Below are positions 9,320-18,995 of a stretch of 64,000 nucleotides of DNA, piece after piece (position 1 is the first letter of the stretch; the number at the start of each line of letters is the position of its first letter). This DNA is from Ignavibacteriota bacterium. GTDB lineage: Bacteria; Bacteroidota; Ignavibacteria; Tepidaquicellales; Tepidaquicellaceae. The notes below the pieces were generated by a model. The model searched no databases, had not been told where the DNA came from, and saw nothing but the letters and a program-made list of their open reading frames with translations. Made by a program: the position numbers and the translations under genes. The stretch is from contig JAPLFJ010000052.1 of NCBI GenBank assembly GCA_026390735.1, positions 62,001 to 126,000 of the forward strand, written 5' to 3'.

Positions 9320-12157
9320 ATGAGTTTTTTAAAATACGCCCTGACGATAGCCGTGGTTATCACTATGAGTTCAAAGTTGTTTTCTCAAGAGCAGATGATA
9401 GTGAAGCCAAAAGATTTTAATCCCGGTAGATTAATCAACTATTATAATACGGGGAACACCACAAACACCTCGGGTTATACGGTTTCGGGGTTGAATGTCG
9501 TTACCCAATATCCAAACATACGTGTTTTCAGCAGTCCCTTCGACCAAACAGAACCTTCAATCGCTGTTTCACCAGCAAGTTCAAACAATTTATTTATAGG
9601 TGCGAATACTGATTACGGAATGGGTTACTACTCGTCTTTTAATGCAGGTTCAAATTTCAGCGGTGGAGATATAATTCCGGGTTCTTTATACTATTCAACC
9701 AATCCATACGTTGCATACAACAATTCAGGTGAGCTATACTATAATTATTTAGACGATTATATAGTAACTGACCGCTCTTTCAATAACGGTGTAAACTGGG
9801 GCGGAAGAATGGTGGTGCCTTCTTCGACGCTTTACGACATGAACACTGTTGCAGTTGACAATGCTCCTGCAAGTCCATATTTCGGAAGAGTTTATGCTGC
9901 ATGGAGTAATTTCAATCTTACTCTGCCGCGAATTTATTTATCATACTCAACTGACAACGGATTAACATTCGGCACATCACATCCAATAGGTTTGCCACAG
10001 GCCAACCATTACGAACAGGGTGCAAAACTCGTGGTAGGACAAAACGGAACTGTATACTGTTTATGGGCTGTTCCAAACATTGCCAACAATAACATAGAAG
10101 ATAAAATAGCTTTTACAAAATCAACAGACGGCGGCGTAACATGGTCTGCACCAACTTATCCGATAACGATTAACGGAATAAGGGGATTCTTATTGCCGAA
10201 CGGAATACGTGTAAATTCATTTCCGTCTGTCGCAATAGACAACACAGATAAAATATTTGTAACATGGGCACAGAGAAACCTTGCCCCAGCCGGCACTGAC
10301 GCCGATGTATGTTTCAGTTATTCTTCAAACGGCGGCACCTCATTTTCGGCACCTGTCAGGGTTAATGATGACGCACTGAACAACGGCAAGAATCAATTCC
10401 TGCCGTGGATTGCAGTGGATAACGTAAACAATAATATCGCTATAGCTTTTTACGATAACCGTGACGCGTATTCTTCTGACTCGTGTGATATCTTTACTGC
10501 TGTATCAACCAATGGCGGAACAACATTCACAAACATAAAGGTAAGTGACAGAACACACAGACCGACTCCATTAAGCGGGTATGCAGACGGATATTATTCT
10601 GATTACATTGGAATAGCCGCAGACAATAACACCATCTATCCGACATGGGCAGACAACAGAAACGGGGTTGTACAGATTTATACAGCAAAGATAGAACTAA
10701 AACCGTACATAACGCATACACCTTTAAAGGATACTGAAAACCTAACGGGGCCCTATGCAGTATCTGCAAATATTTATTCATTCGGAACCACTCTTGCTAC
10801 AGGAGAACAAAAGGTTTTTTATGGGGTTGGTTCTATTACGGATAGTGTTACAATGACCAATTCAAGCGGAAACACATATACTGCTTCCATCCCGGGAAAT
10901 GGGTCGGCATCTACTTATCTATATTACATTAAGGCGGCTGACCTTAACAGCGGAGTCTCATTTCTGCCAATTAATGCTCCTGCGAACACATTTACATTTA
11001 AAACAGGAAGCGACGGAACAAAACCGGTAATAAATCATACACCTATTACATATTCAAACTGGACATTCTGGCCGGACACAATAAACGCTTATGTTTCAGA
11101 CAACCGCGGAATCGACTCAGTGTGGGTAAGATGGTACAGAAACAATCCATCTACAGGAATAAAACATTTTAAGTTAAGCAATATAACGGGAGATATATTT
11201 AAAGGAGTTTTTAATTCAAACAAAACACAGATATATCCGAACGATTCTATATTCTACAGAGTGTATGCACAGGACAATTCAACGAATCATAATTCTGATT
11301 CAACAACATTGTATCATTACACAGTAAATTCTGCCGCATTAGTGTTTGCGGGAAACGGAACAGTTACCGCATCCCATCCTTTTAAGACATTTTACATGGA
11401 TGCAAAGACTGACATGCTTTATCTGGCGAGTGAACTTACACCAGTATGGGGAGTGGAACAGGCACGCATCAACGGTATCGGGTTTAATGTATTGAATGCC
11501 TCTCCGCAGATGATGAACGGACTTACTATGAAAATTCAGAACACAACTCTGACTTCATTAACAGGATTTACCAACACAGGGTGGACATCAGTTTATTCAA
11601 ACAATTACACGATTACGAACACCGGATGGATATTCTTCAACTTCTCTCCTTTTATCTGGGACGGAACCAGCAACATACTGATTGAGGTATGCTTTAATAA
11701 TGCATCAATAAATTCAAACTCGGCAGTAACAGCAACTCTGAAACCCGGGCTTACATGGCACCAGTATCAGGATTTACCGAGTGGTAGTGGCTGCACGGAT
11801 TTAACAGGAGGCGGGTTACAGGCAAACAGACCGAACCTTGCATTTATATTGAATTCAATAATTGATGTAAAGCAAGTCGGCACAGAAATTCCAAGCAAAT
11901 ATTCGATGAAACAGAATTATCCTAATCCGTTCAACCCTGTTACAAAAATCAGTTTTGACATACCAAAAAAATCATTCGTCTCTTTGAAAATTTATGACAT
12001 ACTCGGAAAAGAAATCAAAACTTTAGTCAGTGAAGAGAAATCAGCAGGAAAATATATAGTAGATTTCGATGCGTCATACCTGTCATCAGGCGTATATTTC
12101 TACAAGCTTGAATCTGGTTCGTTTGCCGAAACGAGGAGAATGATAGTCCTGAAATAG
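9320..12157 (+). CDS. T9SS-exported BNR-repeat (sialidase-like) protein
   Basis: 945 aa with a signal peptide (residues 1-22, ending KLFSQ). The N-terminal ~460 residues form a six-bladed-propeller sialidase-like domain with several Asp-box/BNR-type repeats (STDNGLTFG, STDGGVTWSA, SSNGGTSFSA, STNGGTTFT). Beta-sandwich-like segments follow, and then the T9SS type A sorting domain over the last ~85 residues. That domain begins at QNYPNPFNPVTKI and ends with GVYFYKLESG and RRMIVLK. The protein should be secreted and attached to the cell surface, or released after CTD cleavage. BNR repeats are structural, and the catalytic Arg triad of true sialidases cannot be confirmed by eye, so enzymatic activity is not claimed. 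A paralog lies at 39230-40921. Confidence 0.85.
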   Translation: MSFLKYALTIAVVITMSSKLFSQEQMIVKPKDFNPGRLINYYNTGNTTNTSGYTVSGLNVVTQYPNIRVFSSPFDQTEPSIAVSPASSNNLFIGANTDYGMGYYSSFNAGSNFSGGDIIPGSLYYSTNPYVAYNNSGELYYNYLDDYIVTDRSFNNGVNWGGRMVVPSSTLYDMNTVAVDNAPASPYFGRVYAAWSNFNLTLPRIYLSYSTDNGLTFGTSHPIGLPQANHYEQGAKLVVGQNGTVYCLWAVPNIANNNIEDKIAFTKSTDGGVTWSAPTYPITINGIRGFLLPNGIRVNSFPSVAIDNTDKIFVTWAQRNLAPAGTDADVCFSYSSNGGTSFSAPVRVNDDALNNGKNQFLPWIAVDNVNNNIAIAFYDNRDAYSSDSCDIFTAVSTNGGTTFTNIKVSDRTHRPTPLSGYADGYYSDYIGIAADNNTIYPTWADNRNGVVQIYTAKIELKPYITHTPLKDTENLTGPYAVSANIYSFGTTLATGEQKVFYGVGSITDSVTMTNSSGNTYTASIPGNGSASTYLYYIKAADLNSGVSFLPINAPANTFTFKTGSDGTKPVINHTPITYSNWTFWPDTINAYVSDNRGIDSVWVRWYRNNPSTGIKHFKLSNITGDIFKGVFNSNKTQIYPNDSIFYRVYAQDNSTNHNSDSTTLYHYTVNSAALVFAGNGTVTASHPFKTFYMDAKTDMLYLASELTPVWGVEQARINGIGFNVLNASPQMMNGLTMKIQNTTLTSLTGFTNTGWTSVYSNNYTITNTGWIFFNFSPFIWDGTSNILIEVCFNNASINSNSAVTATLKPGLTWHQYQDLPSGSGCTDLTGGGLQANRPNLAFILNSIIDVKQVGTEIPSKYSMKQNYPNPFNPVTKISFDIPKKSFVSLKIYDILGKEIKTLVSEEKSAGKYIVDFDASYLSSGVYFYKLESGSFAETRRMIVLK

Positions 12158-12188
12158 ATAATATTAATTAATCAGATTATAAGTATCT

Positions 12189-12214
12189 TCATCCCGGGTT
12201 TAAACCCGGGATGA
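12189..12214. repeat. 26-bp perfect palindrome between T9SS cargo genes
   Basis: A perfect inverted repeat centred on TTTAAA, with arms containing ATCCCGGG/CCCGGGAT, lies 32 bp after the BNR protein stop. It has no T-run, so it is a poor intrinsic terminator. It looks like a dispersed REP-type palindromic element or a protein-binding site. Confidence 0.6.
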
Positions 12215-12330
12215 CAAACCTTCAAAAATGTCTTTAATCATAACAGTTTTTCAATTCTTAAAGAAACCAATTAGATTATTAATTAATATTATAATAAGTA
12301 TTTTATACTATTGACAAATTAATTTCAATC

Positions 12331-14340
12331 ATGAAAAAAATAATAACACTTTGCATAATACTGATTCTTGGTACAATTACTACGGCACAGGATTACAGCG
12401 GAATGACAGGAGCAGAAATCTGTTCGCAGAACAAAATGAAAAGAACTGCATTCATAAATCCGCTTGATGCATCACCAAACACGCCACGGCATACATACGA
12501 TGTTCTGAATTACAAATTAAATTTAGACATATACAATTGCTTTAAAACGTCTGTCAGAACATTCACAGGAACAGAGCAGATTACTTTTCGTGTGGATTCA
12601 ACACTAAACTCAATTCAATTAAATACGGTGTACGCTTCTCTTGGGATTGACTCAGTAAAACTATTTGGTGGAGCAAGCCTTGTATTCGCTCACAGTTCAA
12701 CTACTAACATGCTTACAGTGAACCTTGACAGGACATATAATCCCGGTGAGACAGTTAACTTAGTAGTAAAATACAATCACAAGAATATAGCGGATGGTTC
12801 ATTCAATGTTAGTTCTGGTTATGTATATACAGACTGCGAACCTGAGGGAGCAAGAGAATGGTTCCCTTGCTGGGACAAGCCATCTGACAAGGCAACGTTT
12901 GATATTACAGTAAAAGTGCCTTCGAATGTACAAATAGGTTCTAACGGCAGACTTGCAGACTCAACAGCAAGCGCAGATACAATCTGGTACCACTGGGTAA
13001 GCCGTGACCCGCTTCCGACATATCTTGCCGTGCTAACAGGAAAAACAGGATACAACTGCGACATAGTCTGGTGGCATAAACTTTCAAATCCTAACGACAG
13101 CATTCCACTTCGTTTATATTACAGCACAGGTGAAAACATAGCTCCGACAAAAACAGCACTGCCGGGAATGACAACAATATTTTCGCAGTTATTCGGAGAA
13201 CACCCGTTTGAGAAAAATGGCTTTGCAGCAGTATCGACTTATGGTGGAGGTATGGAAAACCAGACATTAACCACAATTTCTCCATCGTGGAGTTCTGTGA
13301 CCAGTCTAATTTCGCACGAATACGCTCATCAATGGTTCGGGGATATGATTACCTGCGGCACGTGGGCAGACTTATGGCTTAATGAAGGGTTTGCTACATA
13401 TATGGAGGCAATTTATAAAGAACAGACAACAGGATATACTACATATAAATCAAACATTACTTCAAACGCCTCATCTTATATGTCAGGAAATCCAGGATGG
13501 GCTATTTACAATCCTGCATGGGCAATCACAACTCCGCCAACGGGAACATTGTTCAATGGTCCGATAACTTATTATAAAGGTTCATGTGTTCTGCATATGT
13601 TAAGGTACACTATCGGAGACTCGTTGTTCTTTGCGGGCTTCAAAGCATACGCAACAGACACAGTAAATTTCAGGCTTAAGAATGCGCTGACAGATGATTT
13701 CACAGCAAAGATGAGTTCAGTTGCAGGTCAGGATTTAACATGGTTCATAGACGAGTGGGTTAAACAACCAAACCATCCTGCATACCAGAACGGTTATAAT
13801 TTTACAAACTTAGGAGGTGGAAACTGGCGCATTAACTTCCTCGCGTACCAGACTCTGGCAAACACAGTTTTCCATAAAATGCCAATCGTGCTTAAATTCT
13901 CATTTGCTACGGGAGCCGATACGACTGTAAGAGTAATGAATGATGTCAACAGTCAGTTATTCTCGTTTATTTTCAACAGACAACCTACTGCAATAGTATT
14001 CGACCCGAACAATGATATAGTAATTAAGAGCGCAACATTATCAGTAGGAATAAACAATGAATCAGGTATCGCGCCAACAAAGTATGCAGTATATCAGAAC
14101 TATCCAAATCCGTTTAATCCATCAACAAGTATTAAATTTGATTTACCGAAAAATACTTTTGTGACTTTAAAAGTGTATGATGTACTCGGCAAAGAAGTTG
14201 CAATACTTCTTAACGAAGTCCGAAACGCAGGTTCATACAGCATTGACTGGAACGCTTCTGTATATCCAAGCGGAGTTTATTTCTATAAACTCGAATCTAA
14301 AGATTTTACAGAGACAAAGAGAATGTTGTTGATAAAATAA
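12331..14340 (+). CDS. T9SS-exported M1-family aminopeptidase
   Basis: 669 aa. A signal peptide (1-20, ending TTAQ) is followed by the M1 N-terminal beta domain. The GxMEN-type exopeptidase motif appears as GGGMEN (about residues 304-309). The zinc site HEYAHQWFGD (first His about residue 329) has its third ligand in NEGFATY. The last ~80 residues form a T9SS sorting domain (QNYPNPFNPSTSIKF through GVYFYKLES to RMLLIK). It lacks the ERAP-type C-terminal helical domain of long M1 enzymes. Likely a secreted, surface-bound zinc aminopeptidase for peptide scavenging. Both the peptidase and the sorting assignments are secure. Confidence 0.93.
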   Translation: MKKIITLCIILILGTITTAQDYSGMTGAEICSQNKMKRTAFINPLDASPNTPRHTYDVLNYKLNLDIYNCFKTSVRTFTGTEQITFRVDSTLNSIQLNTVYASLGIDSVKLFGGASLVFAHSSTTNMLTVNLDRTYNPGETVNLVVKYNHKNIADGSFNVSSGYVYTDCEPEGAREWFPCWDKPSDKATFDITVKVPSNVQIGSNGRLADSTASADTIWYHWVSRDPLPTYLAVLTGKTGYNCDIVWWHKLSNPNDSIPLRLYYSTGENIAPTKTALPGMTTIFSQLFGEHPFEKNGFAAVSTYGGGMENQTLTTISPSWSSVTSLISHEYAHQWFGDMITCGTWADLWLNEGFATYMEAIYKEQTTGYTTYKSNITSNASSYMSGNPGWAIYNPAWAITTPPTGTLFNGPITYYKGSCVLHMLRYTIGDSLFFAGFKAYATDTVNFRLKNALTDDFTAKMSSVAGQDLTWFIDEWVKQPNHPAYQNGYNFTNLGGGNWRINFLAYQTLANTVFHKMPIVLKFSFATGADTTVRVMNDVNSQLFSFIFNRQPTAIVFDPNNDIVIKSATLSVGINNESGIAPTKYAVYQNYPNPFNPSTSIKFDLPKNTFVTLKVYDVLGKEVAILLNEVRNAGSYSIDWNASVYPSGVYFYKLESKDFTETKRMLLIK

Positions 14341-14364
14341 CTTAACACATATTTTATTTAAACC

Positions 14365-14386
14365 AAGGGGGCGAAAGCCCCTTTTT
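14365..14386 (+). terminator. Intrinsic terminator after the M1 aminopeptidase
   Basis: A G-rich/C-rich stem with a GAAA tetraloop is followed by a short T-run, 25 bp after the aminopeptidase stop. Confidence 0.65.
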
Positions 14387-14407
14387 GGAATAAAAGTTAT
14401 TACTGAC

Positions 14408-15409
14408 ATGAAACATATAAACATAATACTTTCGCTTATAATGGTATTTATATTTACATCTTGCGGAAAGAAATCCGAGATACCTGATTATTCCAAAACG
14501 AAGTACTGGTTATCGTTACCGTCAACAACGCATAAGAAGGTTGATGTATTTTATGTCTATCCTACTGCATGGTCGAAGGTAAAGAAAAGCGACCCCAATA
14601 TCTGCAACATCGATAATCTATCTATGCTTGAAGGTTCGAAGATGACTTTTAATGCACAGGCCACTGCATTTGAAAATGCAGGAAATATTTATTCTCCATA
14701 CTACAGACAGGCAGACATTTCATGCTTTACAGATTTATCAATAGAAGGACGTGACAGTGTTATTGGCGGAATTCCTGCAACAGATGTAATAACAGCATTT
14801 GATTACTACGTAAAGAACTATAATAAAGGTCGGCCTTTCATACTTGCCGGGCATTCGCAGGGTTCGAATGTATTGCTGTTTTTATTGTCGAAGTATATGA
14901 AAGATAATCCTAAGGTTTATGAAAGAATGATAGCGGCATACGTAATCGGATACTCGGTAACCAAAGATTATCTTGCAAAGAATCCACACTTAAAATTTGC
15001 CGCAGGGCCTGATGATACTGGAGTGATAATATCCTACAACACAGAGGCGCCCGGTGTGACGGGAAATAATATAGTATTATTATCAGGTGCAATTTCAATA
15101 AATCCTATAAACTGGAGCAGGGAAGAAATTCCTGCAAGCGCAGAAGAAAATCTTGGTTCAATTATTATAGACAATGTATGGAATGTATTGGAACGAAACG
15201 TAAAGAATTTTGCTGATGCAAGGGTTGATAAGACAAGGGGCGTAGTAATCTGCAGTACGGCAGATGCAGAAAAACTGGCACCTGCCAATCAGATATTTCC
15301 GAAAGGTGTTTACCACGGTTACGACTATCCGTTTTACTATTATAATATAAGAGAGAATGCAGAGAAAAGGACGGAGGCGTTTTTTATTAAGATTAGTAAT
15401 GAGAAATGA
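14408..15409 (+). CDS. DUF3089-family alpha/beta hydrolase lipoprotein
   Basis: 333 aa. The N-terminal signal ends in a lipobox (FIFTSC, Cys about residue 19), so it is predicted to be anchored in a membrane as a lipoprotein. The DUF3089 start KVDVFYVYPTAW is present. The serine elbow GHSQGS is mid-protein, and a C-terminal HGYDY carries a possible catalytic His. DUF3089 proteins are lipase/esterase-fold hydrolases of unknown substrate. It stands alone after the terminator at 14365-14386. Confidence 0.85.
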   Translation: MKHINIILSLIMVFIFTSCGKKSEIPDYSKTKYWLSLPSTTHKKVDVFYVYPTAWSKVKKSDPNICNIDNLSMLEGSKMTFNAQATAFENAGNIYSPYYRQADISCFTDLSIEGRDSVIGGIPATDVITAFDYYVKNYNKGRPFILAGHSQGSNVLLFLLSKYMKDNPKVYERMIAAYVIGYSVTKDYLAKNPHLKFAAGPDDTGVIISYNTEAPGVTGNNIVLLSGAISINPINWSREEIPASAEENLGSIIIDNVWNVLERNVKNFADARVDKTRGVVICSTADAEKLAPANQIFPKGVYHGYDYPFYYYNIRENAEKRTEAFFIKISNEK

Positions 15410-15451
15410 CGGAACTTAGAAACAATCTTACTTATAATTAATATTACACAA

Positions 15452-15901
15452 ATGCTTAAATTAACAAAAGAACAAATTAACGAAATTTATCAGGAATTAG
15501 ACTGCGGGTTATTGTGCTTTTTTAATCCTGAAACAGGTGAGATAAAATCGTTACCTGATTTCGATTCCAACCCATACGCAGAAGAAGAGATGTGGGAAGA
15601 AGAAATTAAGGAAATAGAATCTAATTCTGAAAAGTACCTTGAGTTCGAAAAAATGTCAAGTCGAGATAGTTTTAGAATGATGGAAGATTTTGTAGATGAA
15701 GTTAAGGATGAAAAGATACAAGACCTTCTTGCAGACGGTCTTGGCAGACCTAGGCCTTTTCATAACTTTAAGTTTGTAATAGATAACGCTGGAGAATACA
15801 GAGATAAATGGTTTGAGTTTAAGGAAAAGAGATATTGTGAATGGATTGAAGAACAAATAGAAGGATTTAATAATACAATTGATGAAGACGACGAGGATTA
15901 A
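15452..15901 (+). CDS. UPF0158-family acidic protein
   Basis: 149 aa, strongly acidic, no signal peptide. The sequence matches the UPF0158 layout: an N-terminal segment on 'gelvyynpetgei' lines (CGLLCFFNPETGEI), a middle SSRDSFRMMEDFV, then GRPRPFHNFKFVID and a C-terminal WFEFKEKRYCEWIEEQI. Function is unknown in the family. It is followed on the opposite strand by the toxin-antitoxin pair, with a convergent gap of only 11 bp. Confidence is for the family, not for a role. Confidence 0.75.
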   Translation: MLKLTKEQINEIYQELDCGLLCFFNPETGEIKSLPDFDSNPYAEEEMWEEEIKEIESNSEKYLEFEKMSSRDSFRMMEDFVDEVKDEKIQDLLADGLGRPRPFHNFKFVIDNAGEYRDKWFEFKEKRYCEWIEEQIEGFNNTIDEDDED

Positions 15902-15912
15902 TTTTACATGAT

Positions 15913-16188
15913 TTATTTGTATGAGTCTTTTCTCTTTTGGATATCAAGCAGAAAAACAGTTCTTGATGAAGCATCTATTAAATAGAAAACCCTTGTTGAA
16001 CCAACCCTATAACGATAAACACCTTCGTACTCACCCTTAAGTTTTTTTACATTCAATCCGAAGTAAGGATTCTCCTTTAGCTGAGGATATACATAATCTG
16101 ATAACTTTTTAGACAACTGCTTAAATTCGGGTTTAGCAATATTACGGCTAAAAGTGTCAGTCTCGGCTATTTTATATTTAGCCGACAA
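15913..16188 (-). CDS. RelE/ParE-family type II toxin
   Basis: 91 aa with the RelE/ParE pattern: an N-terminal helix pair (FKQLSKKLSDYVYPQL), then LKGEYEGVYRYRVGSTRVFYLID, in which the Arg and Tyr residues of the mRNase or gyrase-poison surface lie, and a C-terminal VFLLDIQKRKDSY. The start codon overlaps the end of the antitoxin gene by 11 bp, the usual toxin-after-antitoxin arrangement. Whether it cleaves ribosome-bound mRNA (RelE) or targets gyrase (ParE) cannot be told from sequence. Confidence 0.85.
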   Translation of the reverse strand: MSAKYKIAETDTFSRNIAKPEFKQLSKKLSDYVYPQLKENPYFGLNVKKLKGEYEGVYRYRVGSTRVFYLIDASSRTVFLLDIQKRKDSYK

Positions 16189-16420
16189 TTTTATATTTAC
16201 CTTTCTTTATATCTTCAAGGCTGCTTTTAAGACCTTTTAATAAGTTTTTATCAGAGACAATATCGTTCATCTCTTCGTCCGAAACATATTGATCTGTCAA
16301 AAGGTAAGAAAAAGCTGCGTTTTCAATAAAGTTAGAAATGCTGCGATTTTCCCCGTTTGCCGCTTTTTTAAAGACCTTGTAAACTTTGTCTTCAATTCGT
16401 AATGTTATAGTTTTTGCCAT
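16178..16420 (-). CDS. Cognate antitoxin (ribbon-helix-helix-like)
   Basis: 80 aa. The N-terminal strand TITLRIEDKVYKVFKKAA followed by helices (SISNFIENAAFSYL) is the CopG/RHH DNA-binding pattern. The acidic and then basic C-terminal tail (about residues 45-80) would wrap the toxin. It lies upstream of the RelE/ParE gene and overlaps it by 11 bp, so the pair is probably autoregulated from the 100-bp gap before 16523. Confidence 0.8.
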   Translation of the reverse strand: MAKTITLRIEDKVYKVFKKAANGENRSISNFIENAAFSYLLTDQYVSDEEMNDIVSDKNLLKGLKSSLEDIKKGKYKIVG

Positions 16421-16522
16421 TATTCGTTTTTATTCAAAAGTAAACATATTTATTCAGATTATCAAGTACCAACTCTAATCAATATTTCGAAATCCTCTGT
16501 TTCGCGAAACTAATTTTATCTA

Positions 16523-17824
16523 CTACAAATGAGTAATACCAGAAGTAACTTTTTTCATTAACTTACAAACTTCTCTGACGTCATCAAGGCTGCATACACC
16601 AACGGATATTCTGAACCAGAGTGAATCGGGATTTGCGCCAAAGGCAAAGAAGGGAACGACCGCAATGCCCGCTTCGTCCAGAAGGAAGTTAGTAATATCG
16701 GCAACGCTGCTTATGGTTTTTCCTGCAGGGGTTTTATAACCAATGAGATTAAGTTTTACAGAAAGGTACAATGCACCCTGCGGAGATATGGCATCAACAT
16801 CAATACCTGTTGCTTTAATTTGCATTATAGTTTTATATAGTAAATCGAGTCTATCAAACAATCCGCTTTTAAATCCCTTCAGATATTTTTCCACTTCTGC
16901 GGTATCTTTAAGAAACTTTGATACGGCAACCTGTTCAGGTTTAGGGCTCCACGCGCCTATATGAGCAATCATTTGTTTCATCTTTGCGATAACCGGTTCG
17001 GGGCCGAAAGCCCAGCCGAGCCTGACCCCTGTTGCAGCAAAGCACTTAGAAATACCATCGACAAATATTATATAATCTTTTATTTCAGGGCATACTTCTA
17101 CCGGGTTTATGAACTTAGTATTGCCGTAAGTAAGGAGCCAGTAGACGATATCATAGAAAACGTACAGAGGTTTATTATCTTCAGCAATCCGTCTTTTGTT
17201 TTCTTCAACTATGAGATTGAATATATCCTTTGTATTCTCAGAAGAATAAGTCGTTCCAGCGGGGTTTGAAGGCGAGTTAAAAGTAATCAAAGAAGCAAAA
17301 CCCAGAAGAGGTTTGATTTCTTCAGGGGTCACCATAAAATTATTTTCGGGTTTTGCCTCAAAAGTAATTTCCTCTGCTTCAACGAGTTGAACATAATTAT
17401 AATTATTCCAGGAGGGCACAACGTTTATAACTTTATCGCCTTTATTAATCAGTGTTTTAAAAAGAATGTATGTTAAGGGACGTGAGCCGCTGCCTGTAAT
17501 GATTTCGTTTGGGTTGTAATCGAATCCGCCAAAGTATTTTATGTGAGCAGATACTGATTCAAGCAATTCGGGCATACCGCCAACGACGGGATAATTAGTA
17601 TACTTTGATTTATAGGCTGTGATTATTTCCTCCTCAAGTATTAACGGAATTGGAAAATGTACAGGGTCAAAATCCCCAATCGTGAGATTAAAAATCTTTT
17701 CGCCTTTACTTCGGCGCTCGTTTATTTTTGCGGCAATATTACTGATTGAAAGCGAACTTAGTTTATTCGCAACATCAGATAATTTATGTATAGAATTATC
17801 ATGATTCAATAGTGTATTTATCAA
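16523..17824 (-). CDS. Class I/II PLP aminotransferase (candidate N-succinyl-DAP aminotransferase)
   Basis: 433 aa, fold type I aminotransferase. The PLP Lys sits in DGISKCFAATGVRLGW, the substrate-carboxylate Arg near the C-terminus in WFRISVG, and the cofactor Asp/Tyr region in PLYVFYDIVYW. The start is taken as TTG (17824); no in-frame ATG is better placed, and the segment aligns with the start region of the paralog at 28701-29969. It is transcribed divergently from the lysine operon, which has DapD and a DapE-like enzyme but no DapC, so this protein is a good DapC candidate. That role is inferred from neighbours; a general aspartate or aromatic aminotransferase is the alternative. Confidence 0.8.
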   Translation of the reverse strand: MINTLLNHDNSIHKLSDVANKLSSLSISNIAAKINERRSKGEKIFNLTIGDFDPVHFPIPLILEEEIITAYKSKYTNYPVVGGMPELLESVSAHIKYFGGFDYNPNEIITGSGSRPLTYILFKTLINKGDKVINVVPSWNNYNYVQLVEAEEITFEAKPENNFMVTPEEIKPLLGFASLITFNSPSNPAGTTYSSENTKDIFNLIVEENKRRIAEDNKPLYVFYDIVYWLLTYGNTKFINPVEVCPEIKDYIIFVDGISKCFAATGVRLGWAFGPEPVIAKMKQMIAHIGAWSPKPEQVAVSKFLKDTAEVEKYLKGFKSGLFDRLDLLYKTIMQIKATGIDVDAISPQGALYLSVKLNLIGYKTPAGKTISSVADITNFLLDEAGIAVVPFFAFGANPDSLWFRISVGVCSLDDVREVCKLMKKVTSGITHL

Positions 17825-17996
17825 ATAATTTCTTGAATAACAAATTAAACAGAAAACTTCATACTTAATACATATAAATATAACCGGATATTTAATATTT
17901 TGTAGAACTTTTTAGTATAAGTTTACCTTATAAAAGTATACAATGATTATTTAAGAAAATTCATATATTTAATACATATAAAGATAATAATTTAGA
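17825..17996. promoter_or_regulatory. Divergent promoter region with 19-bp direct repeats
   Basis: A 172-bp AT-rich gap between the divergent aminotransferase and the lysine operon. It contains two 19-bp direct repeats with one mismatch (17865-17883 and 17969-17987; core TTAATACATATAAA). The second ends 9 bp before the GTG start of the M20 gene. They could be operator sites for shared control. No lysine riboswitch (L-box) structure is visible. Confidence 0.4.
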
Positions 17997-18995
17997 GTGA
18001 TAGATTTATTAATAAAAATGATGGAAGTCGATTCGACTTCCGGCAAAGAAGAAAACATCGTAGGAGTTATTCAGAAGCACTTTTCTCCTGAGAGAGCCGT
18101 ATGTGAAATACAGGATATTCCGAACGGGAAGAAGAACGTTTATTACAAATGGGGAAACCCAGAAATAATATTCTGTTCGCACTTTGATACGGTTCCGCCG
18201 TTTATTCCTCCTTACAACGAAGGAAAAAGAATAATGGGTCGCGGTTCGTGTGATGCAAAGGGGCAGATAGCCGTACTGGCAGAAACCTGTTTACAGCTTG
18301 AAGCAGAAGGAAAGACAAACTTCGGACTGCTTATGCTGGCGGGAGAAGAAGTCGGGTCTTACGGTGCACGGACTGCAAACGAATTAATAAAAGGATGCAA
18401 GTATGTGGTTGTAGGCGAACCTACAGAAAACAAACTGATTAAAGCAGGAAAAGGAAACGTGCTTGTTGAGTTTACTATAAAAGGGAAGGCAGCACATTCG
18501 GGTTATCCTGCAAAAGGCGAAAATGCTATTGAAAGGTTCAGAGTATTCCTGAATAAATTAAAGGGGTTGGAATTTCCCGAAGATGATATACTCGGAGACA
18601 CGACTTATAACGTAGGAATGTTATCGTCGAACAATGCGCACAATGTGATATCGGATAACGTATCGTTTAAAGTATTTTTCAGGACGACTTTTGCAACACA
18701 CGGAATACTGGAAGAAAAGATAAATGAAATATGTGACAAGCATACAGAATATAAGGTACAATATGGAGATGAGCCGATAGAGTTTCATACGGTCGAAGGA
18801 TTTGAAACGGGAATAGTTTCTTACGGAAGCGATGCCCCTGAATTATTCAACTTAGGAAAGAGGCTCCTGTACGGACCAGGAACAATATTTGTAGCACATA
18901 CACAGGAAGAGCACGTAGTGATATCAGATTTGCATAAAGCAGTAAAAGATTTAAAAAATATTTACTATAAACTGGAGAAAGAAATTGGAGAATAG
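17997..18995 (+). CDS. dapE: M20 metallopeptidase, DapE-like (N-succinyl-DAP desuccinylase candidate)
   Basis: 332 aa. Metal and catalytic residues of the M20 family are all visible: SHFDTVPPF (HxD), GRGSCDAKGQIA (bridging Asp), LAGEEVGS (general base Glu and ligand Glu), VVGEPTENK (Glu) and a C-terminal HTQEEHV (His). The dimerisation domain lies in between (GKAAHSGYP). The GTG at 17997 is chosen because the family N-terminus (LLIKMMEVDSTSGKE) begins immediately after it. An ATG at 18018 would trim this segment. It is the first gene of the lysine operon and overlaps asd by 11 bp. Related M20 enzymes include acetylornithine deacetylase and LysK; the context favours DapE. Confidence 0.82.
   Translation: MIDLLIKMMEVDSTSGKEENIVGVIQKHFSPERAVCEIQDIPNGKKNVYYKWGNPEIIFCSHFDTVPPFIPPYNEGKRIMGRGSCDAKGQIAVLAETCLQLEAEGKTNFGLLMLAGEEVGSYGARTANELIKGCKYVVVGEPTENKLIKAGKGNVLVEFTIKGKAAHSGYPAKGENAIERFRVFLNKLKGLEFPEDDILGDTTYNVGMLSSNNAHNVISDNVSFKVFFRTTFATHGILEEKINEICDKHTEYKVQYGDEPIEFHTVEGFETGIVSYGSDAPELFNLGKRLLYGPGTIFVAHTQEEHVVISDLHKAVKDLKNIYYKLEKEIGE

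Noticed and set aside
17825-17996. Lysine riboswitch before the lysine operon
   Set aside because: No five-helix L-box structure or conserved core can be seen in this short AT-rich gap.
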